Below the pieces are notes generated by a model that saw only the letters and a program-made list of their open reading frames with translations, had not been told where the DNA came from and did not search any database. DNA of 22,568 bases from Clostridium sp. CAG:343. GTDB taxonomy: Bacteria > Bacillota > Clostridia > TANB77 > CAG-508. Position 1 is the first letter of the stretch. Every line of letters starts with the position of its first letter. The translations under genes were made by a program, and so were the position numbers. The stretch covers positions 517 to 23,084 of the forward strand of contig FR888062.1 in assembly GCA_000431335.1 (NCBI GenBank), written 5' to 3'. Of this stretch, positions 16,603-22,568 are shown in pieces.

Positions 16603-17953
16603 TTATTCCTCTTTTTCTAATATTTCTTTTTCAATAAAAGATGTATCAAATTTTCCTCTTAAAAAGTTTGGATTTTTAATTATCTGAAATAAGAAATCAA
16701 GGTTAGTATCAATTCCTTCAATTACGGTTTCTTCTAAGGCTCTTTTCATTTTACTAATCGCTTCATTTCTTGTGTCTCCATAAGTAATAATTTTTGCAAT
16801 CATAGAATCATAATTAGCAGGAATTGTATATCCTTCATAAATTGCTGTATCTATTCTTACTCCATTTCCACCTGGTAAGTTTAATCCTGTTATTTTTCCT
16901 GGTGATGGTCTAAATTTTTTTCTTGGATTTTCTGCATTTATTCTACATTCTATACTATGTCCCTTAAATTGTACGTTTTTTTGTTTTATTTTTAATTTTT
17001 CTCCAGCCGCTATTTTTATTTGTTCTTTTACTATATCTATTCCTGTTCTCATTTCAGTAATAGGATGTTCCACTTGTATTCTTGTATTCATTTCCATAAA
17101 ATAAAAATTTTTATCACTATCTACCAAAAATTCTACTGTTCCACAGCTAGTATATGAAGAAGCTTTTACTGCTTTTATAGCCGCTTCTCCCATTTTATTT
17201 CTTAATTTATCATCTAAAATAGTAGATGGTGTTTCTTCTATTACTTTTTGGTTTTTTCTCTGAATAGAACAATCTCTTTCTCCTAAATGAATAACATTGC
17301 CATGTTCATCTGCTAGTACTTGAATTTCTACATGTCTTGGATTTTTAATAAATTTTTCAACGTAAATTTCGTCATTATTAAAAGATAATTTTGCTTCTTG
17401 TTTTACAATGTTGTAATTACTTTCTAATTCTTCTTCTGAATTAACTATACGTATTCCTTTTCCTCCGCCTCCTGCTGATGCTTTTAATAAAATAGGATAT
17501 CCTATTTTATTTACTGTTTCAATAATTCCTTTTAAGCTTTGTATACTGCCATCTGATCCTGGTATTACTGGAACTCCTGCTTTTTTCATTAAGTCTTTTG
17601 CATTTGATTTATTTCCCATTAATTCAATTACTTTATAAGAAGGTCCTATAAATTTTATATTAGATTCTTCACATATTTTTGCAAATTGACTATTTTCAGA
17701 CAAAAAACCAAATCCAGGATGAATACTATCTGCTCCTGTTATATTAGCTGCCTCAATAATATTTTTTAGATTCAAATAACTTTTTCCGTGGTTCAGCAGG
17801 TCCAATACAAATAGCTTCATCTGCAAGTCTAGTGTGCATAGCGTCTTTGTCCGCTTCTGAATACACTGCTACTGTTTTTATATTCATTTCTTTACATGCT
17901 CTAATAATTCTAACTGCAATCTCTCCTCTATTTGCTACTAATATCTTATTCAT
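16603..17953 (-). CDS. accC: Acetyl-CoA carboxylase biotin carboxylase subunit, needs a +1 frame change at codon 56
   Basis: An ATP-grasp enzyme that carboxylates the biotin on AccB. The start NKILVANRGEIAVRIIRACKE is diagnostic. Zero-frame reading ends at CIGPAEP, then CGG (17788-17786), then ten unrelated codons to a stop at 17753. Skipping the C gives GGA AAA AGT TAT TTG (GKSYLN) and continues through IHPGFGFLSEN, the Gly-rich ATP loop GGGGKGIR (about 161-168), HVEIQVLADEHGN and EMNTRIQVEHPITE to a TAA at 16603. The 449 residues are the normal family length, and the spacing between GP and SYLN is preserved exactly. AAAGGAA precedes the ATG, 17 bases after fabZ. Confidence 0.92.
17785..17788 (-). 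other. CGGA recoding site in accC
   Basis: In-frame order is GAA CCA CGG A. Skipping C gives CCA GGA AAA AGT TAT TTG (P-G-K-S-Y-L). The residue count between the conserved IGPA and SYLN blocks then equals that of other biotin carboxylases. Confidence 0.85.
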
Positions 17954-17970
17954 TTGGCTAATTCCTTTCT

Positions 17971-18393
17971 TTATACAACTGCAAAAGTAAGCTCTCCTTT
18001 TGCTACTATTTCTCCATTTACAGTTGCAATTGCTTCTCCTATTCCTATTGAACTTTTTTGCTTTATAATTTTAACTTCTAATTTTAATCTATCTCCTGGT
18101 ACTACTTGCTTTTTAAATTTCATTTTATTGATACCACCAAATAAGGCATTTTTTCCTTTATTTTCTTCTTTACTAAGAATTGCAATTGCTCCTGCTTGTG
18201 CTAAACTTTCTGTTATTAATACACCTGGCATAATTGGATTTCCGGGAAAGTGTCCTTTAAAATACCATTCTTCTTTTTTTACATCTTTATAACATATAGC
18301 ACTTTCTCCTGGTATATATTCTTCTATTTCATCAATCATTAAAAAAGGTTCTCTTTGTGGAATTATACTTTTTATTTTTTCTTTTCCTAACAC
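17971..18393 (-). CDS. fabZ: 3-hydroxyacyl-[acyl-carrier-protein] dehydratase
   Basis: A 140-residue hot-dog-fold dehydratase that removes water from 3-hydroxyacyl-ACP. Opening motif IIPQREPFLMIDEI; catalytic His48 in GHFPGNPIMPGVL and Glu62 in ITESLAQAGA; later GGINKMKFKKQVVPGD. All are diagnostic of FabZ. The start is GTG at 18393, with AAGGAG 10 bases upstream; the length matches the family. It lies between accB and accC, as in many Firmicute fab operons. It contains CCC GGA, where a CGGA string crosses a codon boundary and no frame change occurs. Confidence 0.95.
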   Translation of the reverse strand: MLGKEKIKSIIPQREPFLMIDEIEEYIPGESAICYKDVKKEEWYFKGHFPGNPIMPGVLITESLAQAGAIAILSKEENKGKNALFGGINKMKFKKQVVPGDRLKLEVKIIKQKSSIGIGEAIATVNGEIVAKGELTFAVV

Positions 18394-18409
18394 TTGCTTT
18401 GTACTCCTT

Positions 18410-18847
18410 TTACTTTTTTATTTTAAATAATGGTTTTCCATATTCTACTGCTTCTCCGTCTTGCACTAAAATTTCTGTAATCTCTCCATCAAATTCTGAC
18501 TCAATTTCATTCATTAATTTCATTGCTTCAACAATGCAAAGTACATCTCCTTTTTTTACTTTTTGACCTATCTCTACATAAGAATTAGCATTAGGAGATG
18601 GCTTAGAATAAAATGTTCCAACCATTGGTGATTTTACAATTTCTCCATCTTGTAATTCTTCTTTTTCTGCTACTTCTATCTGTTTTTCATTTTCATTTAA
18701 CTGTTCGCTTTTTTGAATTACTTGAATCTCTTTTGTACTTTCCTTTTTCATACTAATTTTAGTACCGTCTGGGAAATCTATATCAATTGATGTTAATTTT
18801 GAATTTCCCATATCATTCATTAATTGTTTGATTTTCTCGTATTCCAT
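18410..18847 (-). CDS. accB: Biotin carboxyl carrier protein of acetyl-CoA carboxylase
   Basis: A 145-residue protein with an N-terminal helical segment (1-40), an acidic linker (about 45-68) and a biotinyl domain (about 70-145). The biotinylated residue is Lys110 in EAMKLMNEI, and the thumb-containing stretch is SPMVGTFYSKPSP. It carries carboxyl groups between AccC and AccA/AccD. GGAGAG precedes the ATG. It is the only acetyl-CoA carboxylase gene here without an in-frame CGG. It does contain CGGAGAAGC, but in the frame GAC GGA GAA GC, and is read normally, so it is an internal control for the recoding idea. Confidence 0.96.
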   Translation of the reverse strand: MEYEKIKQLMNDMGNSKLTSIDIDFPDGTKISMKKESTKEIQVIQKSEQLNENEKQIEVAEKEELQDGEIVKSPMVGTFYSKPSPNANSYVEIGQKVKKGDVLCIVEAMKLMNEIESEFDGEITEILVQDGEAVEYGKPLFKIKK

Positions 18848-18856
18848 TTTTCTCTC

Positions 18857-20098
18857 CTATTCTTCATATTCTTTAAATATAACACTTCCATTATGTCCAC
18901 CAAATCCTAAAGAATTTGACATTACTATTTTTAAATCTTTTTTTCTAATTTCATTTGGTACAATGTCTAAATCACATTCTTCATCTTTTTCTTTATAATT
19001 AATTGTTGGTGGAACTATTTTATTTTCTATTGCTTTTATAGAGAATATTGCTTCTATTGCTCCTGCAGCCCCTAATAAATGACCTGTATTACCTTTTGTT
19101 GAGCTTACCATAACTTTTTTACTAACATCTTCGCCTAATGCTTTTTTTATTGCCATTGTTTCACACACATCATTTAAATGTGTAGAAGTTCCATGCGCAT
19201 TAATATAATCAATATCTTCTGGCTTGATATTAGCATCTTCAATAGCTCTTTTAATTGCTCTTGCAGCTCCATCTCCTGTTGGCTCTGGTGAAGTAATATG
19301 GTATGCATCAGAGGTTGCTCCATATCCTATTATTTCTGCATAAATTTTTGCTCCTCTTTTTTTTGCATGTTCTAATTCTTCTAAAACAATAACACCTGCT
19401 CCTTCTCCCATTACAAATCCATCTCTTTGTTTATCAAAAGGAATACTTGCACGATTTTTATCTTCTGATTTGGATAATGCTTTCATATTTTCAAATCCTG
19501 CAATTCCTACTTCACAAATTGAACTTTCTGTTCCTCCAGCTAATATAACATCTTCTGCTCCATATTTTATTGTTCTATATGCTTCACCTATACTATGAGT
19601 TGAAGATGCACAAGCTGTGACAATTGATACAGATTCTCCTTTTAAATTTAAATCTATTGCTATATTTCCAGCTGGCATATTAGCAATTGACATAGGAATA
19701 AACATTGGAGAAACTCTATTATGTCCCTTTTGTATATTTATTTCACATTGGTTTTGAATTGTTGTTAATCCTCCTATTCCTGAGCTTACAAATACACCTA
19801 CTTTTTCTAAATCTGTATTTTCTTTTGTTATTTTACTATCTAAAAAAGCTTCTCTTGCAGCTACCATAGCAAATTGAGAACTTCTATCTAATCTTTTTGC
19901 CTGTTTTGGTTCAAAATGTTCTAATGGATTGAAATTCTTAACTTCTGCCGCAAGTTTAGTTTTATATGTACTTGCATCAATTAATGTTATTTTATCTATT
20001 CCACATTTTTTGTTTTCAATTCCATTCCATGTTTCTTCTACATTATTTCCAATTGGAGTAATTGCTCCTAATCCTGTTATTACTACTCTTTTTTCCAT
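18857..20098 (-). CDS. fabF: 3-oxoacyl-[acyl-carrier-protein] synthase II
   Basis: A 413-residue condensing enzyme that elongates acyl-ACP with malonyl-ACP. The Cys-His-His triad is visible: Cys163 in TACASSTHSIG, His302 in NAHGTSTHLND, and His340 in KGNTGHLLGAAGAIE. The C-terminus has NSLGFGGHNGSVIF. Length is typical for FabF. AAAGGAG lies before the ATG at 20098. It sits between fabG and accB in the same operon. Confidence 0.97.
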   Translation of the reverse strand: MEKRVVITGLGAITPIGNNVEETWNGIENKKCGIDKITLIDASTYKTKLAAEVKNFNPLEHFEPKQAKRLDRSSQFAMVAAREAFLDSKITKENTDLEKVGVFVSSGIGGLTTIQNQCEINIQKGHNRVSPMFIPMSIANMPAGNIAIDLNLKGESVSIVTACASSTHSIGEAYRTIKYGAEDVILAGGTESSICEVGIAGFENMKALSKSEDKNRASIPFDKQRDGFVMGEGAGVIVLEELEHAKKRGAKIYAEIIGYGATSDAYHITSPEPTGDGAARAIKRAIEDANIKPEDIDYINAHGTSTHLNDVCETMAIKKALGEDVSKKVMVSSTKGNTGHLLGAAGAIEAIFSIKAIENKIVPPTINYKEKDEECDLDIVPNEIRKKDLKIVMSNSLGFGGHNGSVIFKEYEE

Positions 20099-20125
20099 TG
20101 CTTTCTCCTTTCTAAAAACACATTA

Positions 20126-20860
20126 TTACATCAACATTCCACCATCAACTTGAATTACTTGCCCTGTTATATAAGAACTATCTTCTGACACTAAAAATTT
20201 AACGACATTTGCAACATCTTTTGCCGTTCCCATTCTTTTTAATGGTATTGTTTTTTCAATTTCGTCTTTTACATTTTCTTTTAATATATTAGTCATATCT
20301 GTTTGAATGAATCCTGGTGCAATTGCATTTACTAGTATATTTCTAGATGCAACTTCTTTTGCTAAACTTTTTGTAAAGCCAATAATCCCTGCTTTAGATG
20401 CTGCATAATTAGTTTGACCTGCATTTCCAGATATTCCTACAACTGAAGAAACATTAATAATTCTTCCTTTTCTTTCTTTCATCATATAATTTATTACGTT
20501 TTTAGTCATATTAAATGTTCCTATCAAATTTACATTTATTACTTCATTAAAATCTTCTGGTTTCATTCTCATAAGTAACATGTCTTTTGTTATACCTGCA
20601 TTATTAACCAAAACATCAATATGATTCACTCTATTTATTGCTTCTTCTACTAGCTTTTTACAATCTTCAAAGTTAGATACATCTCCTTTTAATAGTAAAC
20701 ATCTAACTCGTTTTTGTTCTATCTCTTTTTTTAACTTCATTAATTCTTCATTTTCAGTTCTATAATTTATTATTATGTCATAATTTTCTTCTGCAAGAGT
20801 ACATGCTATTTCTTTACCTATTCCTCTTGTTCCACCAGTTATTAAAGCTACTTTGTTCAT
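20126..20860 (-). CDS. fabG: 3-oxoacyl-[acyl-carrier-protein] reductase
   Basis: A 244-residue short-chain dehydrogenase that reduces 3-ketoacyl-ACP with NADPH. The cofactor loop is TGGTRGIGKE (8-17), NNAG at 86-89, catalytic Ser near 138-139 in INVSSVVG, and Tyr152 and Lys156 in YAASK. The end is SSYITGQVIQVDGGMLM, typical of FabG. AGGAGG precedes the ATG, almost touching the fabD stop, so the two are likely translated together. Confidence 0.96.
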   Translation of the reverse strand: MNKVALITGGTRGIGKEIACTLAEENYDIIINYRTENEELMKLKKEIEQKRVRCLLLKGDVSNFEDCKKLVEEAINRVNHIDVLVNNAGITKDMLLMRMKPEDFNEVINVNLIGTFNMTKNVINYMMKERKGRIINVSSVVGISGNAGQTNYAASKAGIIGFTKSLAKEVASRNILVNAIAPGFIQTDMTNILKENVKDEIEKTIPLKRMGTAKDVANVVKFLVSEDSSYITGQVIQVDGGMLM

Positions 20861-20873
20861 TTTTATCCTCCTA

Positions 20874-21806
20874 TTAATTTATCTCTTTTAAAGTATTTTC
20901 TAATGATTTCACATCACAAATATTATAGATTTTTATTTCTTTTTCTGTTTTTATTCTTTTTACAAAGCCAGATAGTGTCTTACCTGGTCCTATTTCAACA
21001 AATGTGTCTATTCCCATTTTTAACATTGTTTCTAGACATTTAGAAAATTTTACTGGTGAAATCATATGTTCTGCTAATATATCTTTTATATTTTCCTCAT
21101 CTTTATAAATATCTCCATTAATATTTTTTACTACTTTAGTTTTAAATTTATTAATATTTATTTTTTCTAAATCTTTTCTTAAAGCATTAGAAGCTTCAAT
21201 TAGCTTTTTAGTATGAAATGGCCCTGATGTTTTTAAAATTCTTACTTTTTTTGCTCCCATTTCTTTTGCTATTATTTCAGCTTGTTCTACTGCAGTTTTT
21301 TCTCCTGAAATTACCACCTGTCCTTGTGTATTATAGTTAACAGGTACAACAAATCCATCTACTACTTTTTTACATACTTCTTCCACTTTTTCATCTTCCA
21401 ATCCTAAGATTGCAGCCATTGCCCAATCTCCTTCTGGAAGTAAGTTTTGCATATATTCTCCTCTTTTTTTCACTAGTTCTACTCCATCTTCAAATGAAAT
21501 ACATTTACTATAAATTAGAGCAGTATATTCACCTAAACTAAGTCCTGCTGATATTTCTGCATTAATTCCTTTCTTTTCTAATAGTTTAAGTATTGCTAAA
21601 CTCATAGTTAAAACAGCAATTTGTGTGTTTTGAGTTTTACTTAATTCTTGTTCTGTTCCATCAAATGTGATTTTTTTTATATCAACACCTGTTATTTTAT
21701 GTACATTTTCATATATATCTCTTACTTCTTGATAGTTTTCATATAAATCCTTTCCCATTCCTATTGATTGAGCTCCTTGCCCAGGAAATAAAAAACCTAT
21801 TTTCAT
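20874..21806 (-). CDS. fabD: Malonyl-CoA:acyl carrier protein transacylase
   Basis: A 310-residue enzyme that moves malonyl groups from CoA to ACP. The start is FLFPGQGAQSIGMGKDLYEN. The catalytic Ser90 is in GLSLGEYTAL (GLSLGE rather than GHSLGE, as common in Firmicutes), and the catalytic His198 is in SGPFHTKKL. The C-terminal VEIGPGKTLSGFVKRI is typical. AAGGAG precedes the ATG, and the start follows the restored biotin ligase stop (21825) by 18 bases, placing the ligase in the same operon. Confidence 0.96.
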   Translation of the reverse strand: MKIGFLFPGQGAQSIGMGKDLYENYQEVRDIYENVHKITGVDIKKITFDGTEQELSKTQNTQIAVLTMSLAILKLLEKKGINAEISAGLSLGEYTALIYSKCISFEDGVELVKKRGEYMQNLLPEGDWAMAAILGLEDEKVEEVCKKVVDGFVVPVNYNTQGQVVISGEKTAVEQAEIIAKEMGAKKVRILKTSGPFHTKKLIEASNALRKDLEKININKFKTKVVKNINGDIYKDEENIKDILAEHMISPVKFSKCLETMLKMGIDTFVEIGPGKTLSGFVKRIKTEKEIKIYNICDVKSLENTLKEIN

Positions 21807-21824
21807 TTAATTTCTCCTTACTTT

Positions 21825-22407
21825 TTAATAATCTTTGATTCTACTTTTAATTTTCTTTTCAAATTCATTACAAAATTCACAAATTATTTTTCTGTTATCA
21901 ATTTCTATTTCAAATTCTTTTCGTATTGATGTTGCTATTTTTTCTATTTCTTCTTCCATTTCTTCTTGATTAGTGTTAATTCCTATGCCTATAACAATAG
22001 ATTTTACTTTTTCTCCTTGTAGTTTAGTTTGTGTTAAAATTCCACCTATTTTTTTGTTATTAAATACAATATCATTGGGCTTTTTTATTTTTAGATTAAT
22101 ATTGTATACTCTTTTAAAAACATCTAATATTACCTCAGCAATTTCAATTGTAATTCCTTCTAATTTTTCTATTTTACAATTTGCTTCTATAAAAAATGAA
22201 AATGCTAAATTACCTTTTCTTGATGTATACCACTTTCTTCCATGTGTTCCGTTTTCCAGCTGTTTGTTTTTCTGCCATTACAATCGTTCCATTTTTTATA
22301 TTATTTTTTTCTATCATTCTCCAAATTTCTGATTGTGTAGAATCAATATTTTTATAAAAAAATATATTTCTTCCTAAAAATTCTGTTTTTAAATTTTCTA
22401 ATTTCAT
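21825..22407 (-). CDS. Biotin protein ligase, catalytic core only, needs a +1 frame change at codon 53
   Basis: Joins biotin to the AccB lysine using ATP. Zero-frame reading gives FYKNIDSTQSEIW and MAEKQTAGK, then CGG (22251-22249), then 12 unrelated codons and a stop at 22210. Skipping the C gives GGA ACA CAT GGA AGA AAG TGG (GTHGRKW), completing the conserved biotin-adenylate loop (GRGRRGR in E. coli BirA). It continues through KKPNDIVF (about 108-115), KKIGGILTQTK and GIGINTN to a TAA at 21825. The glycine restored is one of the loop's conserved glycines. The 193-residue product has no N-terminal DNA-binding domain and appears to lack the small C-terminal domain. It is likely not a repressor, just the ligase serving the adjacent accB. 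Confidence 0.88.
22248..22251 (-). other. CGGA recoding site in the biotin protein ligase gene
   Basis: In-frame order is GGA AAA CGG A. Skipping C gives GGA AAA GGA ACA CAT GGA AGA, reading G-K-G-T-H-G-R, the ligase's biotin-binding loop. Reading CGG as Arg and dropping the A would place Arg at the loop glycine, so Gly is the better-supported residue. Confidence 0.88.
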
Positions 22408-22419
22408 TATTCTTTCCTT

Positions 22420-22568
22420 TTATTTTTCTTCCTTAATAAGTTTTAAATTTTCATGTCTTTTTATTTTATTTGTTGTTGTTTTTATTAAAGGTTCTTGACT
22501 TACAATAATTCCTCTTATTGCTTTATATTTAGGCATTTTATTATTAATTTCTTTTATTTTATTATTTA
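22420..22568 (-). CDS. C-terminal end of an AMP-forming acyl-CoA (or acyl-ACP) synthetase (partial)
   Basis: About 48 codons enter from the right edge and end in a TAA at 22420-22422. The visible end reads NKMPKYKAIRGIIV, then SQEPLIKTTTNKIKRHENL. The pattern (L/M)P-x-YK-x-I with P-x-x-KT(T)-x-KIKR is the C-terminal domain of AMP-binding acyl-CoA synthetases, including the catalytic Lys in the KTTTNKIKR-type end. It lies 12 bases upstream of the biotin ligase start, on the same strand, so it is probably part of the fatty-acid operon. Substrate cannot be told from this fragment. Confidence 0.65.
   Translation of the reverse strand, partial: NNKIKEINNKMPKYKAIRGIIVSQEPLIKTTTNKIKRHENLKLIKEEK

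Noticed and set aside
5143..22251. Explaining the five broken genes as random sequencing errors or pseudogenes
   Set aside because: Errors and decay should give insertions and deletions in varied contexts, often in homopolymers, and long A/T runs are abundant here yet unbroken. All five breaks are one extra base in CGGA at a Gly codon, with strong conservation downstream. A modification-linked basecalling artefact is not fully excluded, since I cannot see the reads; however many other GGA codons in similar contexts show no extra base.

Overview
The window comes from a very AT-rich Gram-positive endospore former, most likely an uncultured Clostridia-type gut bacterium. The evidence is the AT-rich sequence, AGGAGG-type ribosome binding sites, a complete spoIIIA operon, and a prepilin-like protein of a kind common in gut Clostridia (the last point is inference). 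Nearly every gene lies on the minus strand.

Layout in coordinate order: a partial prepilin-like gene (1-281) with a clear promoter; the eight-gene spoIIIA operon running leftward from spoIIIAA (5884) to spoIIIAH (523); a membrane-anchored protein of unknown function (6006-7703); yebC (7807-8529); a copper module, copA plus a CopZ-like metallochaperone (8723-11153); a remnant that looks like the end of a CsoR-type regulator (11173-11271); an MgtA-type Mg2+ P-type ATPase (11272-13908); a remnant resembling the end of an HxlR-type regulator (13999-14074); and a long fatty-acid operon reading leftward as an acyl-CoA synthetase-like gene end, biotin protein ligase, fabD, fabG, fabF, accB, fabZ, accC, accD, accA and fabI (22568 to 14163). 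AccA, AccD, AccC and AccB form acetyl-CoA carboxylase, BPL attaches biotin to AccB, and the Fab proteins use the malonyl-CoA to elongate acyl chains. The SpoIIIA proteins build the channel between mother cell and forespore.

The main finding is that five otherwise well-preserved genes (spoIIIAA, accA, accD, accC and the BPL gene) each need exactly one +1 frame change. In all five the change falls on the same tetranucleotide, CGGA, with CGG as the in-frame codon. Skipping the C gives GGA (Gly) and restores the family sequence on both sides without loss of length. In my hand scan of the minus-strand genes I found no other in-frame CGG codon; every other CGG triplet straddles a codon boundary. 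This is hard to explain as random sequencing error or gene decay. It suggests that in this organism CGG is unassigned or poorly decoded, and that CGGA is recoded, either by a +1 shift or as a four-base glycine codon. Four of the five genes are the enzymes that make malonyl-CoA or biotinylate its carrier.

Other notable structure: a roughly 140-bp nearly perfect inverted repeat, GC-rich against its surroundings, sits between spoIIIAC and spoIIIAD, supplies the spoIIIAC stop codon and creates a false upstream start for spoIIIAD. No rRNA, tRNA, CRISPR array or intact transposase gene was seen.
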